64,000 bases of DNA from Alphaproteobacteria bacterium. GTDB taxonomy: Bacteria > Pseudomonadota > Alphaproteobacteria > UBA6615. Below, piece after piece: positions 8,600 through 17,657 of the stretch (position 1 is its first letter; each line of letters starts with the position of its first letter). The notes beneath the pieces were generated by a model that saw only the letters and a list, made by a program, of their open reading frames with translations, did not search any database and was not told the DNA's origin. The stretch is taken from NCBI GenBank assembly GCA_021774445.1, contig JAJFJA010000028.1, positions 43,001 through 107,000 on the forward strand, read 5' to 3'. The position numbers and the translations under genes are program-made.

Positions 8600-9412
8600 A
8601 TGAAGAGTACGGGCCAGGGTTTTTCCCACATTGCGGTCGAGGCCGCCGGCGGTGTGGCCGTGATCGCCTTGCGGCGGGCGACGAAGGGCAACGCCATCAA
8701 CGACGAGATGATGGACGAACTGGCCGCCGGTTTCGCAGGGCTGGCGGAGACGGTCCGGGCGGTGGTGTTGCATGGCGAGGGCAGGCATTTTTGTGCCGGG
8801 CTCGATCTGGCCGAGCATAAACAACGCCAGCCGGTCGAGGTGTTGCATCATTCGCGGCGCTGGCAAGCGGTGTTCGACGGTCTGCAATTCGGACCGGTGC
8901 CGGTGGTGGCGGCGCTGCACGGCGCGGTGATCGGCGGCGGGTTGGAGTTGGCACTGTGCGCCCATGTGCGGGTGGCCGACGAGACCGCGTTCTACGAGCT
9001 GCCGGAGGGACGGCGCGGCATCTTTGTCGGTGGCGGCGCCAGCGTGCGCGCGGCACGGGTGTTGGGCGTCGACCGGCTGACCGAGATGATGCTGACGGGG
9101 CGACGCTATGAGGCTGACGACGGGCAACGTTTGGGGCTGTCGCACACTCTGACGGCGGCGGGCGCGGCGTTGGCGGAGGCAAAGCGGCTGGCAGCGCAGA
9201 TTGCGGAGAATGCGCCGCTGTCGAATTACCTGATGATGCAGGCGCTGGCGCGGATCGGCGATATGGACCATGCCGGCGGCTTGTTCGCGGAGTCCCTGGC
9301 GGCGGCATTGGCGCAATCGACGGACGACGCGCGGGAGGGGCTGGCGGCGTTCCTGGAAAAGCGGGCGCCGGAATTTGGCCGGCCGAGCGAGCGGAGGACT
9401 AGGGAAGAATGA
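8600..9412 (+). CDS. Crotonase/enoyl-CoA hydratase family protein
   Basis: A 270-residue crotonase-fold enzyme. Its oxyanion-hole segments are HFCAGLDLAEH and AVIGGGLELALCAHVRVAD, and ELPEGRRGIFVGGGAS lies in the active-site region where hydratases carry catalytic acids. The superfamily includes hydratases, isomerases and the hydroxycinnamoyl-CoA hydratase-lyase. The adjacent convergent feruloyl-CoA synthase-like gene (14-base tail overlap) makes an aromatic-acid role attractive, but they are not co-transcribed and the substrate is unproven. ATG 8600 is chosen because upstream in-frame sequence is antisense to pyrD's 5' region. Confidence 0.82.
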   Translation: MKSTGQGFSHIAVEAAGGVAVIALRRATKGNAINDEMMDELAAGFAGLAETVRAVVLHGEGRHFCAGLDLAEHKQRQPVEVLHHSRRWQAVFDGLQFGPVPVVAALHGAVIGGGLELALCAHVRVADETAFYELPEGRRGIFVGGGASVRAARVLGVDRLTEMMLTGRRYEADDGQRLGLSHTLTAAGAALAEAKRLAAQIAENAPLSNYLMMQALARIGDMDHAGGLFAESLAAALAQSTDDAREGLAAFLEKRAPEFGRPSERRTREE

Positions 9413-11213
9413 TCACGTCCGGGTCGGCGTCGTCATAGAGGCGGGCAACGAGATCGGCACGCCGCCGCAAGACGGCGTGCTGGTTGAGATACCCCTTGTC
9501 GGTGATTTCATTGGCATCGACCGATGGCGGCTCGGCCAACAGCAGGGCGCGGGCGATGCGCCGACTACTGCCGCCGTGGGTGCGATTATGCGCCCTGAGA
9601 CCGGCGGACAGATGGGACCGCACGGCGGCATCGGTGATCATTCCGGCGAGTGACGCGTCGGCGGGCGGGCGGCAAACGGTGCGGCACCCCTCGAGGCTGG
9701 GGAAGATCAGCAGGCCGATCTGCTGCCGGCCCTCGCCGGCCACCACGGCGTCTTGGGTGATCGGTGCCGTGGCACTGATTGCGGCAATCCGCAGGGCGCC
9801 GACATGGACCCAGGTGCCGCTCAGCAGTTTGAAGTTCTCGGTGGTGCGGCCGTCGAAAACGAGGCCCCGCGCCGGCTCGTCGGGGTCGGCAAACCGGCCG
9901 GCATCGCCCATGCGCAGAAAGCCATCGGCATCGAAGGCGCGGGCGGTGGCCTCCGGGGCGCGCCAATAGCCCGGGGTGACGCCGGGGCCGCGGACGCGGA
10001 GCTCCAACTTGTCGCCGACCGGGACGAGTTTGACCTCGGTGCCCGGGCCGGGCAGGCCGATGTTGTCGGGCTCGGCCGCGGGAAAGTGTACACAGGTGGC
10101 CATGGGCGCGGTCTCCGTCGACCCCCAGGCGGAGAGGAAAGCCGGCACATCCGGGGTGACCGCCTCGGCCCGGCGGGTGATCTGGGCCCACACGGACGGC
10201 GGCAGGGCGGCACCGGCGAAACAAATGGCCGCGAGAGAAGCGAAAAAACGGGCAGCGAGCCGGTCGTCAGTGGCGAGCCGGGCCGCGATCATTTGCAGGC
10301 CGCGCGGGACATTGAAGTAAATCGTCGGCGAGATTTCACGCAGATTGGCGATGGTGCGGTCGATCAAGGCCGGCGTGGGTTTGCCGCCGTCGATGTAAAG
10401 GGTGCCGCCATTGCGCAAAACCAGACCGACATTGTGGTTGCCGCCGAAGGTGTGGTTCCAGGGCAGCCAATCGACCAGGATCGGCGGCCGGTCGGTCAGA
10501 AAGGGCCAAAGCTGGGCCAGGGATTGCTGATTGGCGCAGAGCATGCGGTGGGTGTTGATGACGCCCTTGGGCAACCCGGTCGAACCGGATGTGAAGAGGA
10601 TCTTGGCAATGGTATCGCCGGTGATGGCGGCGTGCGCGGCCGCGACCGCCGGCGTCGGGTCGGTGGCGCGGAGGTCGTGCAGAGCGGTGCCGCCACGACC
10701 TGGAAAGGGCGTGTCACCGAAGAGCAAGATTTCGTCGGGCGGCGCCAAGGCGTCGATCGCGGCAGCGAACTTGGCACCGTCGTCGGCAAAAAGGAGGGCC
10801 GGCTCGACGAGATCGTAGACATGCTTGAGTTTGCCGAAATCCTGCGACATCAGGGCATAGGCCGGTGAGACCGGGGCGACGGGCGCGCCGATATGCATGG
10901 CCGCCAGGGCGACGATGGCGTGGGCGATGCTGTTGTCGGACAGGATCATGACGGGCCGGTCGGGACCGATGCGGCGGTCGAGCATGGCCTGGCCGACGGC
11001 GCGGGTCGCGGCGCAGAGTTCGGCGTAACTGATCCGGCGCCAGCGGCCTTGATGGCGTTCGGCGAAAACAGTGCGGTTTGGCGTGCGCTCGGCCCAATTC
11101 ACCAAATGGGCGGTGATGGCCCGGGGGTAGGATGCGAGGCGTTGCGGCGACCGGAGGACCGTGCCGGTCGGCGTCGGTTCGGTAAGCACCGCCGCTGGGG
11201 CCAAGTTCAGCAA
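9399..11213 (-). CDS. Feruloyl-CoA synthase-like AMP-dependent ligase
   Basis: A 604-residue adenylate-forming enzyme. It shows the P-loop [30 protein letters not shown], the A5 region [17 protein letters not shown] with [17 protein letters not shown], and a C-terminal Lys in [10 protein letters not shown]. Length and the [10 protein letters not shown] segment match the feruloyl-CoA synthase family, which activates hydroxycinnamates to CoA thioesters. The assigned TTG start overlaps the upstream hydrolase stop by seven bases; a GTG at 11189 is an alternative. It is probably co-transcribed with that hydrolase gene. Confidence 0.82.
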   Translation of the reverse strand: MLNLAPAAVLTEPTPTGTVLRSPQRLASYPRAITAHLVNWAERTPNRTVFAERHQGRWRRISYAELCAATRAVGQAMLDRRIGPDRPVMILSDNSIAHAIVALAAMHIGAPVAPVSPAYALMSQDFGKLKHVYDLVEPALLFADDGAKFAAAIDALAPPDEILLFGDTPFPGRGGTALHDLRATDPTPAVAAAHAAITGDTIAKILFTSGSTGLPKGVINTHRMLCANQQSLAQLWPFLTDRPPILVDWLPWNHTFGGNHNVGLVLRNGGTLYIDGGKPTPALIDRTIANLREISPTIYFNVPRGLQMIAARLATDDRLAARFFASLAAICFAGAALPPSVWAQITRRAEAVTPDVPAFLSAWGSTETAPMATCVHFPAAEPDNIGLPGPGTEVKLVPVGDKLELRVRGPGVTPGYWRAPEATARAFDADGFLRMGDAGRFADPDEPARGLVFDGRTTENFKLLSGTWVHVGALRIAAISATAPITQDAVVAGEGRQQIGLLIFPSLEGCRTVCRPPADASLAGMITDAAVRSHLSAGLRAHNRTHGGSSRRIARALLLAEPPSVDANEITDKGYLNQHAVLRRRADLVARLYDDADPDVIILP

Positions 11214-11839
11214 CGGCGGGCCACGAAATCGGCGATGGCGGCGATGGCGGTGTCGAGATTCTGCTGCTCGGTGATGCCGGAACGCTTGCGGGGCTTGAAG
11301 GAATGATCGCCGTCCGGCAGCCAGTGCAATTCGATCGCGGGGGCGAGGCGGTAACCGGCAACATCCTCGGGCGTGCCGAAAGTGTCGCGTTCACCCTGGA
11401 GGATCAAGGTCGGTACGGTCAGGTCGACGAGGTGGGCGGTGCGTCGTTTTTCCGGCCGCCCCGGCGGGTGGAAGGGATAACCGAGACAAACCAGGCCGGC
11501 GATTTCGGCGGCCTGAGCGACCAGACTGGCGATGCGGCCGCCCACGGATTTGCCGCCGATAACAAGGCGCCGGGGATCGCCGGCGGCGGTTATGGTCTCG
11601 TGCCAGCAGGACTGCAGGACGGCCGGCCGGTCGGGACCGGGGCGCACGCCTTCGGCCCGGCGGCGGTGCATGTAGGGGAATTCGAAGCGAATGACGCGGA
11701 ATCCATGCGCGCCGAGGCCTTGCGCCATGGCCGCCATGAAGGGGCTGTCCATGGGGGCGCCGGCGCCGTGGGCCAGGATGACGGTCCATTCGGCATCGCT
11801 TGGACCGTCACACAGCCAAGATTCGGGCTGCTGGGGCAT
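11207..11839 (-). CDS. Alpha/beta hydrolase of the KANL3/Tex30 type
   Basis: A 210-residue serine hydrolase-fold protein. It has VILAHGAGAPMDSPFM (oxyanion turn), nucleophile elbow GGKSVGGR, the acid in LQGERDTFG, and the catalytic His in DGDHSFKP. The complete triad suggests an active esterase or hydrolase. Bacterial members of this group are small cytoplasmic dienelactone-hydrolase-like proteins of unknown substrate. Overlap with the downstream ligase gene argues for an operon, perhaps in acyl-CoA or aromatic-acid metabolism. Confidence 0.82.
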   Translation of the reverse strand: MPQQPESWLCDGPSDAEWTVILAHGAGAPMDSPFMAAMAQGLGAHGFRVIRFEFPYMHRRRAEGVRPGPDRPAVLQSCWHETITAAGDPRRLVIGGKSVGGRIASLVAQAAEIAGLVCLGYPFHPPGRPEKRRTAHLVDLTVPTLILQGERDTFGTPEDVAGYRLAPAIELHWLPDGDHSFKPRKRSGITEQQNLDTAIAAIADFVARRC

Positions 11840-11941
11840 CTAGCCGCCTCTTAGCGAAACAGAGAGAAATCCGAGGATAAGCTAGGCCGCTGGTCGCGGC
11901 CAATGCTAACGCGGCCGGTGGGTCGCGCCAGATGGTGTGGC

Positions 11942-11969
11942 TTGACCGACGGTGAGGCGTCGATATAGT
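11942..11969 (+). promoter_or_regulatory. Candidate sigma-70 promoter of the MaoC gene
   Basis: TTGACC at 11942-11947 and TATAGT at 11964-11969 are separated by 16 bases, about 45 bases before the ATG of the MaoC gene. Two copies of TGCGGCGCA (11969-11977 and 11987-11995) start at the end of the -10 box and 18 bases later, and could be an operator. The promoter match is good but was found by eye. Confidence 0.45.
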
Positions 11970-12009
11970 GCGGCGCAGCAATATATTGCGGCGCATCATT
12001 GGAGGCTCC

Positions 12010-12480
12010 ATGGCAGATCAGGCGAATAACAGGCAAGACCCGGCAAATGACGATCTGCACGGTTATTTCTTGGAAGACCTCTCGCCCGGCATGACCGTAA
12101 GTGCCGCGAAGGTGGTGCAGGAAAGCGATATCACGCAGTTTGCCGAGATTTCCGGGGATACCAACCCGATCCATTTGAACCAAGACTATGCGTCGCGGAC
12201 CATTTTTGGCGGTCGGATCGTCCATGGCATGCTGACGGCCGGCTATATCTCGGCGGTACTGGGCACCGAACTGCCGGGACCCGGCGCGATCTATGTTTCC
12301 CAATCCTTGCGTTTCAAGGCGCCGGTGCGGGTCGGCGACACGGTGGTGACCCGCGCAACCATCGATGCGGTGGATATGAAGCGGCGGCGGGTGACCCTAA
12401 CGACCGTCTGCAGCGTCGGCGAGACCGTGGTGTTGGAAGGGGAAGCGGTGTTGATGGTGGCGCGGCGCGAGGCGGCCTAG
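12010..12480 (+). CDS. MaoC-family dehydratase (hotdog fold)
   Basis: A 156-residue R-specific enoyl-CoA hydratase-like protein. The hydratase motif AEISGDTNPIHLN carries the catalytic Asp (50) and His (55), followed by IVHGMLTAGYISAVLG. It resembles PhaJ-type enzymes that hydrate trans-2-enoyl-CoA to R-3-hydroxyacyl-CoA, but could act in another acyl-CoA route. ATG 12010 has GGAGG at 12001-12005; the ORF extends upstream without similarity. It is transcribed toward ribF, 69 bases downstream. Confidence 0.87.
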   Translation: MADQANNRQDPANDDLHGYFLEDLSPGMTVSAAKVVQESDITQFAEISGDTNPIHLNQDYASRTIFGGRIVHGMLTAGYISAVLGTELPGPGAIYVSQSLRFKAPVRVGDTVVTRATIDAVDMKRRRVTLTTVCSVGETVVLEGEAVLMVARREAA

Positions 12481-12549
12481 ACAACCCGTCGAAAAACCAC
12501 ACCCGGGCGTGGCCTTGCCAGCCGGGCGGCGGGCGGCTACACCCGGCCC

Positions 12550-13509
12550 ATGCGACTGTTCAGACATTATGCCGGCATCCCGGCGGACGCGCGCGGCGCG
12601 GTCGTGGCGATCGGCAATTTCGACGGCGTGCATCGGGGCCATCAAACGCTGCTCGGTCAGGCGCGGGACGCCGGGACGAAGCTGGCGGTACTGAGTTTCG
12701 AGCCCCATCCGCGCAGCTACCTGCAGCCTGACGCGCCGCCGTTTCGACTGACGTCGTTGCGTAACAAGGCGCGGTACTTGGCGGCGTTCGGGGTCGACAT
12801 CTTGTATGTTCTGCAATTCGATAGCGGGCTTTCGCAATTCACGGCGAAACAATTCGTGCGCGACGTGCTGGTGGACGGCTTGGGCGCGGTGCGGGTCGTC
12901 GTGGGCGCCGATTTCTGTTTTGGCCGGCAGCGTCAGGGAAACGCCGCCTTCCTGCGGCAGCAGGGTGCAGACCACGGATTTCAGGTGAGCGTGGTTTCGC
13001 CGGTGGTGGATGGCGAGGGGCGGATCTATTCGTCGTCGGCGATTCGGAAGTTGTTGCGCGAGGGGATGCCGGCGCGGGCCGCGGTGTTGCTGGGGCACCC
13101 TTGGGAGATCGAGGGGCGGGTGCTGACCGGCGATCAACGCGGCCGAACGATCGGGTTCCCAACGGCGAATGTGGCGCTGGGCGAGTATCTGCACCCGGCG
13201 AAGGGTGTCTACGCGGTGCGGGCGGGCGTCGATGCCGGGGAAAGCACGGTGTGGCGGGACGGCGTGGCCAATATCGGCGTGCGGCCGACGGTGGACGGGA
13301 CGACCCTGTTGCTGGAAGTCCATTTGTTCGACTTTGCCGGCGATCTCTATGGCCGTCACTTGCGGGTCTCCCTGATGGATTTTATTCGGCCCGAACGGAC
13401 ATTCTCCGGGCTGGAGGCGCTGAAGGCCCAGATTGTGGTGGATTGCGAGCAAGCGCGGGCGCTGTTGGCGGCGAAAACGCCGCAAACCGGTGTGATGGAA
13501 GCGACCTAA
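12550..13509 (+). CDS. ribF: Bifunctional riboflavin kinase / FMN adenylyltransferase
   Basis: A 319-residue protein. The N-terminal nucleotidyltransferase has IGNFDGVHRGHQ (21-32) and YSSSAIRKLL. The C-terminal riboflavin kinase has GRTIGFPTANV, KGVYAVR and VANIGVRPTV. It makes FMN and then FAD from riboflavin. In many proteobacteria ribF directly precedes ileS and lspA; here an opposite-strand S66 peptidase gene lies between them. The start is ATG 12550, 69 bases after the MaoC gene. Confidence 0.95.
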   Translation: MRLFRHYAGIPADARGAVVAIGNFDGVHRGHQTLLGQARDAGTKLAVLSFEPHPRSYLQPDAPPFRLTSLRNKARYLAAFGVDILYVLQFDSGLSQFTAKQFVRDVLVDGLGAVRVVVGADFCFGRQRQGNAAFLRQQGADHGFQVSVVSPVVDGEGRIYSSSAIRKLLREGMPARAAVLLGHPWEIEGRVLTGDQRGRTIGFPTANVALGEYLHPAKGVYAVRAGVDAGESTVWRDGVANIGVRPTVDGTTLLLEVHLFDFAGDLYGRHLRVSLMDFIRPERTFSGLEALKAQIVVDCEQARALLAAKTPQTGVMEAT

Positions 13510-13550
13510 CGCGGGGGCCGAGCGTGGGCCGCCTTTGACGACATGGCGGG

Positions 13551-14513
13551 TCAGCGGGATTTAGCGTTGTCTGCGGGGACGTTCGTCATCACCGCAAGCG
13601 TTCCAAGCGATGCATCCAGATGAGCCATTGTGCCGTGAAGAACCGTGCGTGGAAGCGGGCCGTGACCGATGGGAAGACCACCAAGGATGGGTATGCCGAG
13701 CCGGTTGAAATGGTCCCGCAACACATCAACGACGGACCAATCGCCATGCTTGCCGAAGCCGGAAAATTGGCCAATGGCGATTGCCTTCAGACCATGCAGA
13801 TGGCCTGCGTTGACGAGCATTGTCAGGGCTCGGTCGACCTGACCCAATGCCATATTCACGGCTTCGATCAATAGAATTGCGTCGGTCAAACTCGGCAGCG
13901 CCCAACCGGCGGAGGTCGATATCATGTCGAGATTGCCGCCGAGCAATATCCCCGATGCTTGGCCCTCCGTGGTGAGTGCCGATGTGTCTTCGCCGGCTTG
14001 TGAGTGCAGGATGATCGGTGCGCCGGTCATCAATGCGCGGCGCAAGGATTCGCTGGTCTCAGGGCCGATATTATCGGCCTCGCCGACGAGCGCGCCATGG
14101 ACGCCCACCAATCTGCAGCGGTGCCAAAGATTGAGGTGAAGAATAGTGATGTCGCTGAAGCCAACGAGAAACTTGGGGTCGTTTCGCACGGCCTGGAAGT
14201 CCAGCTTGTCGGCAATACGGTAAGAGCCCTTGCCGCCACGGGTCGCGAAGATGGCGCGGACGCCGGGGTCGCGAAAAGCCTGGTCGAGATCGGCGAGACG
14301 GTCCTCGTCCCGGCCGGCGAGATAACCGAAGGCCGCGAAGGCATGTTGCCCGAACTCGACCTGGAGACCCCAACTTTCCAGGATCCGGGCGCGGCGCAGG
14401 ACGCCCTCTCTGTCCGGCGTGCTGGCCGGAGAAACAAAGCGAACACGATCACCCGCCTGCAGGCGAGTGGGCATCAGTATCTCTTGGTCCTGATCAAACG
14501 TTTGGTCGGTCAT
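13551..14513 (-). CDS. S66-family LD-carboxypeptidase (LdcA/MccF type)
   Basis: A 320-residue serine peptidase. The nucleophile Ser (about 120) is in FLVGFSDITILHL, the Glu in LLIEAVN and the His in LPIGHGP, forming the Ser-Glu-His triad of the family. Members trim peptidoglycan tetrapeptides during recycling, or inactivate microcin C-like peptide-nucleotides (MccF). Which applies is not decidable here. The gene is inverted within the usual ribF-ileS order and has a GTTC-N7-GTTC LexA-type box about 20 bases upstream. ATG 14513 lacks a clear ribosome site; ATG 14474 is possible. Confidence 0.85.
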   Translation of the reverse strand: MTDQTFDQDQEILMPTRLQAGDRVRFVSPASTPDREGVLRRARILESWGLQVEFGQHAFAAFGYLAGRDEDRLADLDQAFRDPGVRAIFATRGGKGSYRIADKLDFQAVRNDPKFLVGFSDITILHLNLWHRCRLVGVHGALVGEADNIGPETSESLRRALMTGAPIILHSQAGEDTSALTTEGQASGILLGGNLDMISTSAGWALPSLTDAILLIEAVNMALGQVDRALTMLVNAGHLHGLKAIAIGQFSGFGKHGDWSVVDVLRDHFNRLGIPILGGLPIGHGPLPRTVLHGTMAHLDASLGTLAVMTNVPADNAKSR

Positions 14514-14532
14514 GCATTCAAGCTAGAGTATT

Positions 14533-14547
14533 GTTCCTGTTTTGTTC
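14533..14547. promoter_or_regulatory. Candidate LexA box (GTTC-N7-GTTC) upstream of the S66 gene
   Basis: GTTC at 14533-14536 and GTTC at 14544-14547 have exactly seven bases between them (CTGTTTT). This is the alphaproteobacterial LexA direct repeat. It lies 20 bases from the S66 peptidase start, where repression is plausible. The eight fixed bases occur a couple of times by chance in 64 kb, so position and the T-rich spacer are the real support. Confidence 0.4.
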
Positions 14548-14657
14548 AAGAAATATCAACGGTATCCGATCGGGCGGCCGGGCTGAGGATTGCTTCGCTC
14601 GCGGTCGCCATGACGGTGCCGAGGGGGCCGGGCCGGGCCCACTGGCCGCCAGGTTTC

Positions 14658-14686
14658 TTGACCGCCGTTGACGGCCTTTCTATGCT
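14658..14686 (+). promoter_or_regulatory. Candidate sigma-70 promoter of ileS-lspA
   Basis: TTGACC at 14658-14663 and TATGCT at 14681-14686 have an ideal 17-base spacer and point toward ileS, about 140 bases upstream of its start. Confidence 0.55.
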
Positions 14687-14826
14687 GCGCCGCCGCGCAA
14701 GATCAGGGTAATACCTCATCCCCTATAGTGAGCATCCTCCAACAGCGTGAACAGCGGGCGATCTAGGTAGTGGGCTGAGCCGACAACCGGGTCGGCGCTG
14801 GCATGGCGGGGCTTGGGACAGTCACG

Positions 14827-17649
14827 ATGACAGTCGATTATAAAGACACGGTTTTTCTGCCGCGCACGGCGTTTGCGATGCGCGCGGGTCTGGCGAAGCG
14901 AGAGCCGGAGTTATTGGCGCGCTGGCGGGCCATGGACCTGTATGGCAAGCAACGCCAGGCCGCGGCGGGCGCAGAGAAGTTCATTCTGCATGACGGCCCG
15001 CCTTATGCGAACGGCAACCTGCATCATGGACACGCCTTGAACAAGATCCTCAAGGATCTGGTCAGCCGGTCGCAGCAGATGTTGGGTAAGGATTCCAACT
15101 ATGTGCCCGGTTGGGACTGCCACGGCTTGCCGATCGAGTGGAAGGTCGAGGAACGCTATCGGGCCGCCGGCAAGAACAAAGACGAAGTGCCGGTGCTCGA
15201 GTTCCGCAAGGAATGCCGTGAATTCGCGCAGCACTGGGTCGACGTGCAGACCGAGGAGTTTCAGCGACTCGGGGTGATCGGCGACTGGCAGAACCCCTAC
15301 ATGACCATGAAGTTCGCCGCGGAAGCGCAAATCTCTCGTGAGATTGCCAAATTCGCGATGAATGGCGGGCTCTATCGCGGCGCCAAACCGGTGCTGTGGT
15401 CGGTGGTCGAGAAGACCGCCCTGGCCGATGCGGAGGTGGAGTATCACGACCATAAATCGCCGACCATTCACACCCGCTTCCCGGTGGTGCAGAGCGCGGA
15501 CCCGCTGCTGGACGGAGCGGCGGTGCTGATCTGGACGACGACACCGTGGACGATTCCGGGCAACCGCGGCATCGCGTTCGATGCCGAAGGCGATTACGCG
15601 GTCTATGAAGTCGGCGCGGTGGCGGACGGCAGCCGGGCCCGGGTGGGCGAGCGGCTGGCGCTGGCGACGGCGCTGGCGGAAAGCGTGGCGACGGCCGCCG
15701 GTATCACCGAATGGCACTCGTTGGGCAAAGTCACGGCGTTGGCCGGCACGCTGTGTGCGCATCCCTTCCGTGGGCAAGGGTATGATTTTGACGTGCCGTT
15801 GCTGGCCGCGGACTTCGTGACGATGGATCAGGGCAGCGGCTTCGTGCATATCGCCCCGGGTCACGGCGAGGACGATTTCGTGCTGGGCAAGGCCGCCGGC
15901 CTGGAAATCCCGCGGACCGTCGACGAAGAAGGGCTGTTTTATGCGCATGTACCGCTGTTCGCGGGCAAGGCGGTGCTGACCTCGGACGGCAAGCCGGGGA
16001 ACGCCAATGGCGCGGTCATGGCGGCGTTGGATGAAGCCGGGGCCTTGCTGGCGCGGGCCAATCTACGGCACAGCTATCCGCATTCCTGGCGATCGAAAGC
16101 ACCGCTGATCTTCCGCAACACCTCGCAGTGGTTCATCTCCATGGAGACCAACGCGCTGCGGGACAAAGCGTTGACGGCGATCGACGAGACCCGGTTCGTG
16201 CCGGAAGGGGGACGCAACAGACTACGGTCGATGATCGCGTCGCGGCCGGATTGGTGCATCTCGCGGCAGCGGGCCTGGGGGGTGCCGATCCCGGTGTTCG
16301 TCAACAAGCAGAGCGGCGAGATCCTGCGGGATCAGGCGGTGTTCGATCGGGTCGCGGAGGCCTTCGAGACGGAGGGCGGCGATGCCTGGTTCGCCAGTCC
16401 GCCGAGCCGATTCCTGGGCGAGGGCTATAGAGCCGAGGATTACGAACAAGTGCGGGATATCGTCGAAGTATGGTTCGAGTCGGGCTCGACCCATGCCTTC
16501 GTGCTGGAGCAGCGGCCGGATCTGGCGTGGCCGGCGTCGCTGTATCTGGAGGGTTCGGACCAGCATCGCGGCTGGTTCCACTCGTCGCTGCTGGAGAGTT
16601 GCGGCACCCGGGGCCGGGCGCCCTACGACGCGGTGCTGACGCACGGCTTCCTGCTGGACGAGGACGGCATCAAGATGTCGAAGTCGCAAGGCAATGTGGC
16701 GTCGCCGATGGATTTCATGAACCAATCGGGGGCCGATATCCTGCGGGTGTGGGTGGTCAGCTCGGACTACACCGAGGATTTGCGGATTGGGTCGACAATC
16801 CTAAAACATCAGACCGACCTCTATCGGCGGGTACGTAATACGCTGCGCTTCGTGCTGGGCAATCTGAATGGTTTTGCCGAGAGTGAGCGCCTTAGCGTCG
16901 CCGAGATGCCGGAGCTGGAGCGCTGGGTGCTGCATCGGCTGTGGGAGATGGACCGGCTGGTGCGCCAGGCGGTCGACGATTTCGACTTCCATGGGATGTG
17001 GACAGCCTTGCACAACTTTTGCGCGACGGATTTGTCGGCGTTCTATTTCGACGTGCGCAAAGACAGCCTCTATTGCGACATGGTGGACAGCCCGAAGCGG
17101 CGGGCCTGCCGGACCGTGCTGGATGAGATATTCAGCTGCCTGACCGCATGGTTGGCGCCGATCTTGTGTTTTACCGCGGAAGAGGCGTGGCTGGAACGCA
17201 CGGGCGACGATCCGGAGAACAGCGTCCATCTGCGGGTTTTCCCCGATATCCCAGAGTCCTGGCGGGACGATGTTCTGGCGGCGAAGTGGGACACCGTGCG
17301 GCGGGTGCGCCGGGTGGTCACCGGGGCGCTGGAGATCGAGCGGGCGGAGAAACGCATTGGCTCGAGCCTACAGGGCGCGCCGACGCTTTATGTGGATCGG
17401 CAGACCCAGGCGGTGCTGGCGGACGTGGACATGGCGGAGATCGCCATCACATCGGCCCTTGCCGTCGACGTGGGCGAGGCCCCCGAGGGTGCCTTCGTGC
17501 TCGACGATGTGGCCGGGGTCGGCGTGGTGCCGGGCGTGGCGAAGGGCGCTAAATGCGTGCGCTGCTATCAGGTGCGCGACGATGTGAGCGAGGACGGCAT
17601 CTGCGCCCGCTGCACCACGTCGGTGGCGGCCTGGGCGCCGGCGGCCTAG
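14827..17649 (+). CDS. ileS: Isoleucyl-tRNA synthetase
   Basis: A 940-residue class I synthetase that charges tRNA-Ile. The N-terminal signature GPPYANGNLHHGHALN contains the HIGH-type HHGH (66-69). WTTTPWT marks the editing domain entrance, DWCISRQRAWGVPIP follows, and KMSKS is at about 616-620. The C-terminal zinc ribbon CVRC...CARC is present, as in the standard bacterial form. ATG 14827 matches the family N-terminus; the in-frame GTG-type extension upstream does not. lspA follows after eight bases. Confidence 0.96.
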   Translation: MTVDYKDTVFLPRTAFAMRAGLAKREPELLARWRAMDLYGKQRQAAAGAEKFILHDGPPYANGNLHHGHALNKILKDLVSRSQQMLGKDSNYVPGWDCHGLPIEWKVEERYRAAGKNKDEVPVLEFRKECREFAQHWVDVQTEEFQRLGVIGDWQNPYMTMKFAAEAQISREIAKFAMNGGLYRGAKPVLWSVVEKTALADAEVEYHDHKSPTIHTRFPVVQSADPLLDGAAVLIWTTTPWTIPGNRGIAFDAEGDYAVYEVGAVADGSRARVGERLALATALAESVATAAGITEWHSLGKVTALAGTLCAHPFRGQGYDFDVPLLAADFVTMDQGSGFVHIAPGHGEDDFVLGKAAGLEIPRTVDEEGLFYAHVPLFAGKAVLTSDGKPGNANGAVMAALDEAGALLARANLRHSYPHSWRSKAPLIFRNTSQWFISMETNALRDKALTAIDETRFVPEGGRNRLRSMIASRPDWCISRQRAWGVPIPVFVNKQSGEILRDQAVFDRVAEAFETEGGDAWFASPPSRFLGEGYRAEDYEQVRDIVEVWFESGSTHAFVLEQRPDLAWPASLYLEGSDQHRGWFHSSLLESCGTRGRAPYDAVLTHGFLLDEDGIKMSKSQGNVASPMDFMNQSGADILRVWVVSSDYTEDLRIGSTILKHQTDLYRRVRNTLRFVLGNLNGFAESERLSVAEMPELERWVLHRLWEMDRLVRQAVDDFDFHGMWTALHNFCATDLSAFYFDVRKDSLYCDMVDSPKRRACRTVLDEIFSCLTAWLAPILCFTAEEAWLERTGDDPENSVHLRVFPDIPESWRDDVLAAKWDTVRRVRRVVTGALEIERAEKRIGSSLQGAPTLYVDRQTQAVLADVDMAEIAITSALAVDVGEAPEGAFVLDDVAGVGVVPGVAKGAKCVRCYQVRDDVSEDGICARCTTSVAAWAPAA

Positions 17650-17657
17650 GCAGGATC

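Larger units (their letters stand above)
14514..14826. other. Divergent control region between the S66 peptidase gene and ileS
   Basis: About 310 bases without a gene. It holds a LexA-type direct repeat near the S66 end, GC-rich sequence, and a good sigma-70 promoter facing ileS, both listed separately. The roughly 140 bases between that promoter and the ileS ATG would be a long untranslated leader. I found no convincing T-box, leader peptide or terminator in it. Confidence 0.5.
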
